A DNA stretch of 64,000 bases from an uncultured Acetatifactor sp. Its GTDB lineage: Bacteria; Bacillota; Clostridia; Lachnospirales; Lachnospiraceae. Location of the stretch: contig CAJTMX010000013.1 in assembly GCA_910577235.1 (NCBI GenBank), positions 1 through 64,000 on the forward strand. The letters are read 5' to 3'. The notes below the pieces were generated by a model. The model was not told the DNA's origin. It did not search any database and saw nothing but the letters and a program-made list of their open reading frames with translations. Both the position numbers and the translations under genes were made by a program. Shown here piece after piece: positions 7,114 through 15,075 of this stretch. Numbering within the stretch: the first letter of the stretch is position 1; each line of letters begins with the position of its first letter.

Positions 7114-8760
7114 TTAGCGCCTCTTATCCTCCATATACATTCTCGCCTCATAGGGACGCAAAGTAGTACTCCAAACGGTATCCCCATAATTACAAATCAA
7201 TAGCTTTGCGGACTCCTCCGGCTTTTCCAACGGGTTTGCTGTAGGTTTATCAAAAAAGTTACAAATAACCAGGAGCCGGTAATCATCGTTCTCTCTGGTA
7301 TATGCGAATACAGCCTCATGATCTCTGCACAGCATCCGAAATATCCCATCCACAAACACAGAATATTCCTTACGAAGACGAATCAGTTTCTGATAACAGC
7401 TGAATATGGAATCTTCATCCCCAATCTGTTTTGCCACATTGATCTCCCTGTAATTGGGGTTTACTTTGATCCAGGGTTCCCCGGCGGTAAATCCCGCGTT
7501 TTCGCCGTCACTCCATTGCATAGGCGTTCTGGCGTTATCCCGGCTCCTGGCGTAGAGGGAACGCATGATTTCCTCTTTCGTGTATCCCTTTTCCAGACGT
7601 TCACGATATATATTGAGTGTTTCAATATCCCGGTATTCTTCTATCTCGTAGCAGATATTGGTCATTCCCAGTTCTTCCCCCTGATAGATATAGGGTGTGC
7701 CCTGCATACCATGTAAAAGAATGGCCAGCATCTTGGCGGATTCCGCCCAATATTTTTCGTCATTTCCCCAGCGGGATACGATTCTGGGCAAATCATGATT
7801 GTTCCAGAAGAGACTGTTCCAGCCCTCTCCGTAAAGCTGTGTCTGCCAGCGTTCAAATACTTCCTTCAGTTTCAAAAAAGGCAGAGGGGCAAGATCCCAT
7901 TTCTCTTTTCCCGGAATCTGATCCAGACAGATATGCTCAAACTGGAACACCATAGACAGTTCGCTGTTGTCCGGATTGCTGTACAGTTTTGCAAGCTCTG
8001 TGGTTGCTCCCCAAGTCTCCCCCACAGTGACCAGATCCGCTTTCTGAAAAGTTTCTCTGCTCAGCTCCCTCAAAAATTCATGCAGCCTGGGTCCGTTGGC
8101 TGTGATTCGTTTATCCGGCTCCTTCGCAATCTGATCGATCACATCCAGCCGAAAACCGCCCACACCCTTTTCTATCCACCAATTGATCATATTGTAGATT
8201 TCCAGGCGCAGTTTTGGATTGTCCCAGTTCAGATCCGGCTGTTTTACAGAGAACTGATGAAAATAATACTGTTGTACCTCCGGTACCCATTCCCAGGCCG
8301 AACCACCAAATGCCGCCCGCATATCGTTGGGGAATTCTCCCTCTGTACCGTCCCTCCAGACATAATAATCGTGGTAGGGATTTTCTCTGCTCTTTTTTGC
8401 CTCCTGGAACCAAAAATGCTCATCCGAAGAATGATTTAACACCAGATCCATAATAATGCGGATATGATGTCTTTTTGCCTCCGCGATCAATGTCTCCATA
8501 TCCTGTAAAGTGCCGAACATGGGGTCGATATCCTGATAATCGGATATATCGTATCCATGGTCGTCCTGAGGCGATCTGCATACGGGCGAAAGCCATATGG
8601 CGTCTATCCCCAAAGTCTCCAGATACTCCAGTTTTGAGATAATTCCCTGTAGATCGCCTATGCCGTCCCCATTGCTATCCGCGAAACTGCGAGGATAAAT
8701 CTGATAGATTACGGCGCTTTTCCACCATTTAACTTGCTTTGCCATATCTTTGTCTGCCAT
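7114..8760 (-). CDS. malL: GH13 oligo-1,6-glucosidase / alpha-glucosidase
   Basis: 548 residues, the full size of the family; cytoplasmic (no signal peptide). The GH13 motifs are all present: 'DLVLNHSSD' (region I), 'GFRLDVIDQ' with nucleophile Asp206, 'VGETWG' with acid/base Glu248, and 'NNHDLPR' with Asp323. The residue after the nucleophile is Val, which in characterised GH13_31 enzymes goes with alpha-1,6 (isomaltose) activity, whereas maltases have Thr or Ala there. It would release glucose from short isomalto-oligosaccharides. GGGAGA precedes the start. A matching promoter lies 87-115 bases upstream. It is a single-gene unit. Confidence 0.92.
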   Translation of the reverse strand: MADKDMAKQVKWWKSAVIYQIYPRSFADSNGDGIGDLQGIISKLEYLETLGIDAIWLSPVCRSPQDDHGYDISDYQDIDPMFGTLQDMETLIAEAKRHHIRIIMDLVLNHSSDEHFWFQEAKKSRENPYHDYYVWRDGTEGEFPNDMRAAFGGSAWEWVPEVQQYYFHQFSVKQPDLNWDNPKLRLEIYNMINWWIEKGVGGFRLDVIDQIAKEPDKRITANGPRLHEFLRELSRETFQKADLVTVGETWGATTELAKLYSNPDNSELSMVFQFEHICLDQIPGKEKWDLAPLPFLKLKEVFERWQTQLYGEGWNSLFWNNHDLPRIVSRWGNDEKYWAESAKMLAILLHGMQGTPYIYQGEELGMTNICYEIEEYRDIETLNIYRERLEKGYTKEEIMRSLYARSRDNARTPMQWSDGENAGFTAGEPWIKVNPNYREINVAKQIGDEDSIFSCYQKLIRLRKEYSVFVDGIFRMLCRDHEAVFAYTRENDDYRLLVICNFFDKPTANPLEKPEESAKLLICNYGDTVWSTTLRPYEARMYMEDKRR

Positions 8761-8846
8761 TGTGCATTCTCCCTTCCATGGACAACAAGTCTGTCCTGAT
8801 TGTCTGAGAAATATTCTCTATTGGTCTTGCTCACGTCTTTGAAACA

Positions 8847-8875
8847 ATTTTATTAACAGAAGCCTTTACTGTCAA
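8847..8875 (-). promoter_or_regulatory. sigma-A promoter of the glucosidase gene
   Basis: On the minus strand TTGACA (8870-8875) and TAAAAT (8847-8852) are separated by exactly 17 bases. It faces the oligo-1,6-glucosidase gene, whose start is at 8760. Confidence 0.7.
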
Positions 8876-9111
8876 GTCATTTGGCTTTGTGCTTTACTCA
8901 TTCTGATCCTGGAGGATAATAGATACTGCCACATGTCAACTCTTTTTGGTCTTTCAAAAATAAATCAATTATGTGATAATATAACCTATAAAATATTACG
9001 CAACTTTTTTTCAATAATAGGCAAGAGAAATGTGCCATATATCCGATTGCAGAAAGTATTTTATGAAATATGGGTATTACGTTAACATTGTACGAAAGGA
9101 AGCATTGCCAT

Positions 9112-9735
9112 ATGAGATATTATATTGCTGATCTGCATTTTTTTCATGCGAACATCAACGACAGGATGGATTGTAGGGGATTTGCGGATGTAGAAGAGAT
9201 GAACAGATATATGATAGACAAGTGGAACCGGAAGGTCGGAGAGAATGACGAAGTGGTCATCTTAGGAGACCTGTCCTGGGGAAACGCGGAGCAGACCAGT
9301 ATGCTCCTTCGGCAGTTAAACGGCAGACTCTATCTGATCCGGGGCAATCATGACATATTTGTGTCTAAGACCACTATGGATATGAGCCGTTTTGTTTGGG
9401 TAAAGCCCTATGAGGAGCTATATGATAACAAGCGCAAAGTGGTGCTGTGCCATTACCCCATAATGTGCTATAACGGACAATACCGGCTGGATGACAATGG
9501 AAATCCCATAACCTATATGTTATATGGACATGTTCACGACACCCGGGATCAAAGGCTCATAGAGCAGTTTCAGGAAATAACCAGGTCTACAGTCACAAGG
9601 GATTCTCAGGGCAATGAAAGAATGATCCCCTGCAATATGATCAACTGTTTTTGCATGTATTCGGACTACGAACCCCTGACACTGGACGAGTGGATCGCCT
9701 GCGACGCAAAACGGCGGCAGAGAGCGAAATCGTGA
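9112..9735 (+). CDS. calcineurin-like metallophosphoesterase
   Basis: 207 residues. The metal-binding motifs come in order: 'ADLHFFHANI' (DxH), 'ILGDLSWG' (GD), 'IRGNHD' (GNHD), 'LCHYP' and 'LYGHVHD' (GHxH). I start it at ATG 9112 because GAAAGGAAG lies 8-15 bases before it; an ATG at 9070 has no such site. It is a cytoplasmic dimetal phosphatase; the substrate is unknown. Members of this compact group often occur in phage and bacterial genomes next to DNA or RNA repair genes, but here the neighbours are a methyltransferase and a VOC protein. Confidence 0.85.
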   Translation: MRYYIADLHFFHANINDRMDCRGFADVEEMNRYMIDKWNRKVGENDEVVILGDLSWGNAEQTSMLLRQLNGRLYLIRGNHDIFVSKTTMDMSRFVWVKPYEELYDNKRKVVLCHYPIMCYNGQYRLDDNGNPITYMLYGHVHDTRDQRLIEQFQEITRSTVTRDSQGNERMIPCNMINCFCMYSDYEPLTLDEWIACDAKRRQRAKS

Positions 9736-9863
9736 TATAATCAGTTCGATTGACAGATAATATTGAAAAATATATAATATAGCCAGTTCGAGACAGATGA
9801 AATGGATTCTCGCCGCTACCGCAGACGCTTGGGAATTCACAAAACGCAGAGGAGGAATGACAT

Positions 9864-10622
9864 ATGATCGATTACAGTATTCAGAACAAAAAAGCCTGGG
9901 AATTTGACGCCTATGAATTTTGGATTAAACAGGCCGGTACTCCCCAGGAAAGAGCTAAAATGGATCGGGAAGACCCTATAGGGATGCTGAGGAGATATGC
10001 GGAATACTTTGATGCATATGAGAATATCAAAGTGGCAAACATATGCGGTTCCTGCGGAAAAAAGGCGATTCCCCTTGCAATCCTGGGAGCGGAAGTCACT
10101 GTATTTGATATCTCACAGGACAATAAGAGATACGCGATGGAGGTGGCCGCTGCTGCGGATGTGAAGATCGGCTTTGAGGTATGCGATGTGTTGGAGATCG
10201 ACATGAACCGGTATGAGGGATATTTTGATGTGGTCTTTATGGAAGGCGGTATACTTCACTATTTTCATAACATTGATGACTTCATGAATATCATGTATTC
10301 TTTACTCCGGCCCGGCGGAAAGATGATATGCAGCGATTTTCATCCTTTCCAGAAAATAGCGGATATATTGAACTTAGAGCAGCCTGTCATAGATAGTTAT
10401 TTTTCCACGGATGTTTTTGAAGGGGAGATGGCCCATGCCCGCTTTTATGAGGAGGAAATACGAAAACAAATACCCAAATGCAGCTATCGGAAATATACCG
10501 TCAGCGAGATTATCAACGCTGTAATAAACTGCGGAATGAGCCTGAAAAGATTTGACGAGCATCCCGCATGGACAAATGATAAATTGCCGGGCGAATTTAC
10601 CTTGATCGGGGTAAGGGAGTGA
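9864..10622 (+). CDS. class I SAM-dependent methyltransferase
   Basis: 252 residues. A Rossmann methyltransferase core is visible: 'VANICGSCGKKAIPLAILGAEVTVFDIS' is motif I with the acidic end of strand 2, 'VCDVLEIDM' motif II-like, and 'YFDVVFMEGGILHYFHNIDDFM' and 'LLRPGGKMICSDFHP' are the post-I motifs. Motif I reads CGSCGKK where GxGxG is usual; this CGS variant is common in small-molecule methyltransferases. AGAGGAGG precedes the start. The substrate is unknown. It is followed closely by the VOC gene in the same direction. Confidence 0.85.
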   Translation: MIDYSIQNKKAWEFDAYEFWIKQAGTPQERAKMDREDPIGMLRRYAEYFDAYENIKVANICGSCGKKAIPLAILGAEVTVFDISQDNKRYAMEVAAAADVKIGFEVCDVLEIDMNRYEGYFDVVFMEGGILHYFHNIDDFMNIMYSLLRPGGKMICSDFHPFQKIADILNLEQPVIDSYFSTDVFEGEMAHARFYEEEIRKQIPKCSYRKYTVSEIINAVINCGMSLKRFDEHPAWTNDKLPGEFTLIGVRE

Positions 10623-10669
10623 CCGACAGCGGTATTTCGACTAAAATTCATTAAAAGGGAGGAAAAAAT

Positions 10670-11065
10670 ATGCATCTGGGCATGACAATATACATCCATA
10701 ACACATTGGATGCGGTGGAGTTTTATCAAAAAGCATTTGGTCTTACCATGGGCTATAATGAAAAATTTCCGGACGGAACCTATATGCATGCGGAATTGCA
10801 GAGAGACGGAAAGACCGTATTTGCGGTCTGCGATACAAAATCGGATGAAGTGGCTGTGACGCTGCAGAAACTGGCAAAAAAGGGGCGGTTTCCGATTTCC
10901 AGTATGGCGCTTGATTTTGACACGGAAGAAGAGGTTTCGCAGGCATTTGAGATGCTGCGGGAAGAAGGAGTAGTGCGCAGGCCGCCAGGACCTCTTCCCT
11001 GGAATTCGTACAGTACGGATGTGCTGGATAAATACGGCGTATATTGGTATTTATATGTAAAATGA
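10670..11065 (+). CDS. VOC (glyoxalase/PhnB-like) family protein
   Basis: 131 residues. 'TIYIHNTLDAVEFYQKAFGLT', 'DGTYMHAELQRDGKTVFAV' and the ending 'PWNSYSTDVLDKYGVYWYLYVK' give the beta-alpha-beta-beta-beta repeats of PhnB-like VOC proteins. GGGAGG lies before ATG 10670. Members bind small ligands or metals; no catalytic assignment can be made. A strong terminator follows directly, so the transcript ends here. Confidence 0.8.
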   Translation: MHLGMTIYIHNTLDAVEFYQKAFGLTMGYNEKFPDGTYMHAELQRDGKTVFAVCDTKSDEVAVTLQKLAKKGRFPISSMALDFDTEEEVSQAFEMLREEGVVRRPPGPLPWNSYSTDVLDKYGVYWYLYVK

Positions 11066-11072
11066 ACGGCAG

Positions 11073-11112
11073 GGCCCCCGCTGTGGATGCAAATGATTCC
11101 ACAGCGGGGGCC
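11073..11112. terminator. strong bidirectional terminator
   Basis: GGCCCCCGCTGTGGA (11073-11087) and TCCACAGCGGGGGCC (11098-11112) form a perfect 15-bp stem with a 10-base loop, followed by GTTTATT. It separates the rightward VOC gene from the leftward metal-ATPase gene. Confidence 0.85.
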
Positions 11113-11143
11113 GTTTATTAAAAGCCGCATACGGTTTACAATA

Positions 11144-13027
11144 TCACAGTTTATGCACCCGCAAGGCGCGAATGGCATTCAAGACGGCGATCACTGTCAC
11201 GCCCACGTCCGCGAAGATCGCCAGCCACATATTAGCGTAGCCCACTGCGCCCAGCAACAGGCAGACGAACTTTACCGCCAGAGCAAAAATAATATTCTGG
11301 TAGACGATGGAGAGACATTTTCGGGATATCTTTATACCCTTGGCGATCTTCATGGGATCATCGTCCATCAGCACCACATCAGCGGCCTCGATGGCGGCGT
11401 CGGAACCCATGGCACCCATGGCAATACCGATATCTGCCCGCCCCAGTACCGGAGCGTCATTGATACCGTCGCCCACAAATACAAGCTTTGCCTTGGGTGA
11501 TTTTTCCGCCAGCATTTTTTCCACCTGTTCCACCTTATCACCCGGCAGAAGTTCGCTGTGTACCTCGTCCACGCCCAGATCGGCGGCAACCTTATCCGCC
11601 ACGGCTTTGGCGTCTCCCGTCAGCATGACCGTTTTGCTCACGCCCGCTTTTTTCAGCGCGGCAATGGCGTCCCTGGCTCCCGGTTTTTCAATATCGGAAA
11701 TAACGATATGCCCGGCATAGCTGCCGTCCACAGCCATATGGATGATGGTGCCCACACTGTGACAGTCAGCGTAGGCCACGCCCTGCCGTCTCATCAGTTT
11801 GGTGTTGCCGACGGCAACTTCCGTGCCGTCTACTTTGGCAATCAGCCCTTCTCCGCTGATCTCCCGAATATCCGTTACTCTGTTGCGGTCGATCTCTTTG
11901 CCATAGGCCTTTTGCAGGCTCTTACTGATGGGGTGTGAGGAGGAACATTCCGCCAGAGCCGCGTATTCCAGCAGCCGTGTGTCTTCCATCTCATTGTGAT
12001 GAATGCCGCTGACTTCAAAAACACCTTGAGTAAGAGTACCGGTCTTATCAAAGACCACCGTTTTGGCTTGGGACAGGATCTCCATATAGTTGGAACCCTT
12101 AATCAATATTCCCTCTTTGCTGGCACCGCCGATTCCCGCGAAGAAACTTAAGGGGACGCTGACAACCAGCGCGCAGGGACAGCTTATTACCAGAAAAGTA
12201 AGTGCGCTGTATATCCAGTTCTCCCAGTTCGGGGTCCGGCCTATGAGCAGATTGCATAGGGGAGGCAGCAGGGCCAGCAGCAGCGCGGCAATGCATACTG
12301 CGGGAGTATAGACCCGGGCAAACCGGGAAATGAAATTCTCCGAACGGGACTTGCGGGAGCTGGACTCCTCCACCAGCTCCAAGATCCTGGAGACCGTGGA
12401 CTCCCCAAATTCCCGGGTAGTCCGGATCTTCAAAACCCCGGTCATATTGATACAGCCGCTGATGACTTCGTCTCCCGTGTGGGTTTCCCGGGGCAGACTT
12501 TCTCCGGTGAGAGCGCTGGTATTTAGGTCAGAGCTGCCCTCTGTAATGATGCCGTCGATGGGAACTTTTTCTCCGGGCTGTACCACAATGATACTTCCCA
12601 CCGCAACCTCATCCGGGTCCACCTGTTCCAATTTACCCTCCCGCTCTATATTGGCGTAATCCGGCCGGATATCCATAAGCGCGCTGATGTTGCGGCGGCT
12701 CTTTCCCACGGCGTAGCTCTGGAAAAATTCACCTATCTGATAAAAGAGCATTACGGCGATGGCCTCGTTGTAATCTCCGCTCCCGGTATAGACCGCCAGA
12801 GCGATGGCACCGATGGTCGCCACCGTCATCAGGAAATTCTCATCGCACACCCGGCCGTTTAAAATCCCCTTGCCGGCCTTCCTCAGAATATCGTAGCCGA
12901 TGACCAGATATACGGCCAGATACAATGCCATCCGCAGCAGTCCGGTGATAGGCAGGAAGTTTAAAATGACCAACATCACGAATGAGATGATAATGCGGGT
13001 CAACATTTTTTTCTGTTTTTTGTTCAT
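11144..13027 (-). CDS. P1B-type heavy-metal efflux ATPase (Zn/Cd/Pb class)
   Basis: 627 residues. The cation-ATPase motifs are all present: 'TGESLP', 'SCPCALVVSVPLS' (CPC about 283-285), phosphorylation site 'DKTGTLTQG' (Asp327), 'SSHPIS', and 'GDGINDAPVLG'. The last helices carry Lys in 'ALAVKFVC' and Asp-Xaa-Gly in 'FADVGVTVIAVLN', the mark of the P1B-2 class that exports zinc, cadmium or lead. It has no N-terminal metal-binding domain; that domain is a separate small gene just upstream on the same strand. GGAG precedes the start. It would pump metal out across the membrane. Confidence 0.93.
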   Translation of the reverse strand: MNKKQKKMLTRIIISFVMLVILNFLPITGLLRMALYLAVYLVIGYDILRKAGKGILNGRVCDENFLMTVATIGAIALAVYTGSGDYNEAIAVMLFYQIGEFFQSYAVGKSRRNISALMDIRPDYANIEREGKLEQVDPDEVAVGSIIVVQPGEKVPIDGIITEGSSDLNTSALTGESLPRETHTGDEVISGCINMTGVLKIRTTREFGESTVSRILELVEESSSRKSRSENFISRFARVYTPAVCIAALLLALLPPLCNLLIGRTPNWENWIYSALTFLVISCPCALVVSVPLSFFAGIGGASKEGILIKGSNYMEILSQAKTVVFDKTGTLTQGVFEVSGIHHNEMEDTRLLEYAALAECSSSHPISKSLQKAYGKEIDRNRVTDIREISGEGLIAKVDGTEVAVGNTKLMRRQGVAYADCHSVGTIIHMAVDGSYAGHIVISDIEKPGARDAIAALKKAGVSKTVMLTGDAKAVADKVAADLGVDEVHSELLPGDKVEQVEKMLAEKSPKAKLVFVGDGINDAPVLGRADIGIAMGAMGSDAAIEAADVVLMDDDPMKIAKGIKISRKCLSIVYQNIIFALAVKFVCLLLGAVGYANMWLAIFADVGVTVIAVLNAIRALRVHKL

Positions 13028-13083
13028 AATAGCTCCTAACCCGTGTAGATTTATATTGAACTAAAAGGAAAAATGACGGAGAA

Positions 13084-13302
13084 TCAGAGTTCGATCTCAC
13101 AGTCCGGCTCCACTTTTTTGCAGGCTTTCAGAACCGCTTTCATAATCTCCTTTGGGTCCCTGCCCTCCTCAAATTCCACATTCATCTTCTGCGTCATAAA
13201 ATTAACGGTGGCAGCGGTTACGCCCGGGGTCTTGCGGGTGGCCTCCTCCATCAGATTGGCGCAGTTGGCACAGTCTACTTCGATCTTATAAGTTTTTTTC
13301 AT
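13084..13302 (-). CDS. free-standing HMA metal-binding protein
   Basis: 72 residues forming a single heavy-metal-associated (ferredoxin-like) domain. The metal loop is 'DCANCANL' (Cys11 and Cys14, CxxC), followed by 'TPGVTAATVNF' and 'MNVEFEEGRDPKEIM', standard for the fold. A further 'CKKVEPDCEIEL' tail carries two more cysteines. Ribosome site AAAGGA. It lies 56 bases before the ATPase and is co-transcribed with it, so it probably hands metal to the pump that lacks this domain. An operator palindrome lies 33-60 bases upstream. Confidence 0.88.
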   Translation of the reverse strand: MKKTYKIEVDCANCANLMEEATRKTPGVTAATVNFMTQKMNVEFEEGRDPKEIMKAVLKACKKVEPDCEIEL

Positions 13303-13325
13303 GATAATATGTCCTTTCTCAGCAA

Positions 13326-13331
13326 ATTATA
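13326..13331 (-). promoter_or_regulatory. -10 box of the metal-efflux operon
   Basis: TATAAT on the minus strand, 24 bases before the HMA start. The -35 region falls inside or beside the palindrome at 13335-13362 and is weak. This would let a bound repressor block RNA polymerase. Confidence 0.5.
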
Positions 13332-13334
13332 ATT

Positions 13335-13362
13335 TAACAATTAAACACTTGTTTAATTGTTA
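13335..13362. promoter_or_regulatory. 12-2-12 operator palindrome for ArsR/SmtB repressor
   Basis: AACAATTAAACA (13336-13347), two spacer bases, then the perfect inverted copy TGTTTAATTGTT (13350-13361); one further pair extends it to 13335-13362. A 12-2-12 palindrome is the known form of SmtB/CzrA/CadC-type operators. It lies directly upstream of the -10 of the HMA/ATPase operon, and a gene for such a repressor starts 235 bases away in the opposite direction. Confidence 0.8.
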
Positions 13363-13504
13363 TCTGTAGTATATTACCAACGGGAGAAAAAGTCAACAGT
13401 TTTTTTCTTGGCTCACACCTGCTCGGTGTAGGTTTACATCTGCTTGGCATAGTCAAATATAGGCTATTTGGCATAGTGTACCATATCTATAACCGTGCAA
13501 ACAA

Positions 13505-13534
13505 TTGCAAATAGGTTGTCACATATTATATAAT
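13505..13534 (+). promoter_or_regulatory. possible promoter of the ArsR-type repressor gene
   Basis: TTGCAA (13505-13510), 18-base spacer, TATAAT (13529-13534), 62 bases upstream of the repressor start. Confidence 0.45.
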
Positions 13535-13596
13535 GGGGTACAATATCTGAATAAGCCAGAATACTTTGATCATTTTCGGAAAGGAAGTACTTGCGT

Positions 13597-13968
13597 ATGG
13601 AAAAATTCGCGTTTCCCCATCATCACGGCGAGGGAGAGACTGAAGAATATTTAAGAGAACAGCTGGGAGATCCGGATACTTTTCAGGGTGTGGCCGATAC
13701 TTTCCGGCTGCTGGACGATACCAGCCGGGTGCGTATATTCTGGCTGCTGTGCCACTGTGAGGAATGCGTGATCAACATATCCGCCATGGTTGATATGACA
13801 AGCCCCGCGGTATCTCATCATCTGCGGCAGCTCAAGTCCGGCGGCCTGATCGTCAGCCGCCGGGAGGGCAAGGAAGTCTATTATAAGGCGGCGGATACGG
13901 AGGAGAGCAGGCTGCTGCACCAGGCCATAGAACAGATCATGGAGATATCATGTCCCGTGAAAACCTGA
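13597..13968 (+). CDS. ArsR/SmtB-family metal-sensing repressor
   Basis: 123 residues. A winged helix-turn-helix is visible: 'VADTFRLLDDTSRVRIFWLL' then recognition part 'DMTSPAVSHHLRQLKSGGLIVSRREGKEVYY'. Possible metal ligands are the 'HHHGEGE' near the start, 'CHCEEC' (CxCxxC in the alpha3 region, as in CadC-type sensors) and the alpha5 stretch 'DTEESRLLHQAIEQIME'. I chose ATG 13597, eight bases after AAGGAAGT, over TTG 13591. Its gene faces the metal pump operon with a 12-2-12 palindrome between them, so it very probably represses that operon until metal binds. Confidence 0.88.
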   Translation: MEKFAFPHHHGEGETEEYLREQLGDPDTFQGVADTFRLLDDTSRVRIFWLLCHCEECVINISAMVDMTSPAVSHHLRQLKSGGLIVSRREGKEVYYKAADTEESRLLHQAIEQIMEISCPVKT

Positions 13969-13980
13969 CGATCCTGTTCA

Positions 13981-14064
13981 TAGGTGTTTGCGATACTCGG
14001 TCGCCCTTATTTTGTCTATTTGACCCATCCCCTGTACCTTGAAAAGGGGTTTCGCAAACGCCTA
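13981..14064. repeat. palindromic repeat element, copy A
   Basis: Begins TAGGTGTTTGCGATACTC and ends GGGGTTTCGCAAACGCCTA, inverted versions of the same end sequence (one mismatch in the outer 13 bases). It lies 12 bases after the ArsR gene stop. The ends match those of copies at 22040-22248 and 34805-34874. No clear flanking direct repeat here. Confidence 0.6.
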
Positions 14065-14194
14065 AAGAAGGGTCAGGATGAGAGGAGCAGTGGCAGGGAG
14101 TAGGGTGCCCAAGAACAGCTGATGTCCATGGAAAGCGGAACCCGTGCCAAAATGTACGCGGCTTAGGCACAGTATTATTAATGATGCCGTTACC

Positions 14195-14208
14195 TTACAT
14201 ATTTGTAA
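14195..14208. promoter_or_regulatory. BceR-type binding box TTACA-N4-TGTAA
   Basis: TTACATATTTGTAA is a perfect palindrome of the form reported for BceR-like response regulators (TNACA-N4-TGTAA). It lies 108 bases before the ATPase start of the BceAB-type transporter, at the distance expected for activation of that promoter. The nearby BceR-type regulator (20778-21443) is the natural candidate to bind. Confidence 0.75.
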
Positions 14209-14316
14209 GCTAAATTCATGGATATTCGATACCAACTTCCCCGGGTTTCCTGTAATATGGATAATGTTACAGGCACATTTGCCATACTATCATTACAGAC
14301 AAGGGGGCAGTATCGT

Positions 14317-15075
14317 ATGCTGGAAGTCAAAAATATAGAGAAGTATTACGGCAGCAGAAACAATGTTACCAAGGCTTTGGACAGGGTAAGTTTTCAGGTA
14401 GCGGACGGAGAGTTCATCGCCATCATGGGAGCCTCCGGCAGCGGCAAGACTACATTGCTGAACTGTATATCCACCATAGACACGGTGAGCGCCGGGGATA
14501 TCCTGTTAGACGGGGAGAGTATCGCGGATCTTTCCTCCCGGGAGCTGGCCCGGTTTCGCCGGGAAAAACTGGGCTTTGTGTTTCAGGACTTTAATCTTCT
14601 GGACACATTGACCATTGAGGAAAATATCGGATTGGCTCTGTCGTTAAATCATGTGGACCCGCGCGCGGTACAGGAAAAAGTGAGAAATGTAGCGCAGAAA
14701 CTGAATATTTCGGATATTCTGGATAAGTTTCCCTATCAGATCTCCGGCGGGCAGAAACAGCGGGCTGCCTGTGCCCGGGCCATGGTGGCGGGCCAGTCCC
14801 TGCTGCTGGCCGATGAACCTACGGGGGCGCTGGATTCCAAGGCATCCAAGAATCTGTTGGAGATCATGACCCAGATGAATGAGGAAATGGGAGCTACCAT
14901 TTTAATGGTCACCCACGATGCGTACAGTGCCAGCTATGCCCGGCGGGTGCTGTTTCTCAAGGACGGGCGGCTCTTTAACGAACTGCTGCGGGGAGAGCGG
15001 GGCAGAGGGGTGTTTTATCACGAGATATTGGATGTGCTGGCTTTGTTGGGAGGTGATATCAGTGACGTACTTTAA
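14317..15075 (+). CDS. BceA-type ABC ATPase (peptide antibiotic resistance)
   Basis: 252 residues. Walker A 'GASGSGKTT', Q-loop 'FQDFNLLD', signature 'ISGGQKQRAACARAM', Walker B 'LLLADEPTGALD' and H-loop 'MVTHDAYSAS' are complete. 'FNLLDTLTIEENI' and 'SGGQKQR' are typical of the MacB/BceA group. Start ATG 14317 follows AAGGGGG; the frame is open further upstream without a site. The gene overlaps the permease by 14 bases. With it, it forms a Bce-type transporter that removes cell-wall antibiotics (bacitracin, lantibiotics) from their lipid targets and also signals to a BceS kinase. Confidence 0.92.
   Translation: MLEVKNIEKYYGSRNNVTKALDRVSFQVADGEFIAIMGASGSGKTTLLNCISTIDTVSAGDILLDGESIADLSSRELARFRREKLGFVFQDFNLLDTLTIEENIGLALSLNHVDPRAVQEKVRNVAQKLNISDILDKFPYQISGGQKQRAACARAMVAGQSLLLADEPTGALDSKASKNLLEIMTQMNEEMGATILMVTHDAYSASYARRVLFLKDGRLFNELLRGERGRGVFYHEILDVLALLGGDISDVL

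Noticed and set aside
14195..14208. TTACATATTTGTAA as a BlaI-type operator
   Set aside because: It fits better the BceR-type form and lies before a BceAB-type transporter; the BlaI-type gene has its own palindrome at 21546-21562.
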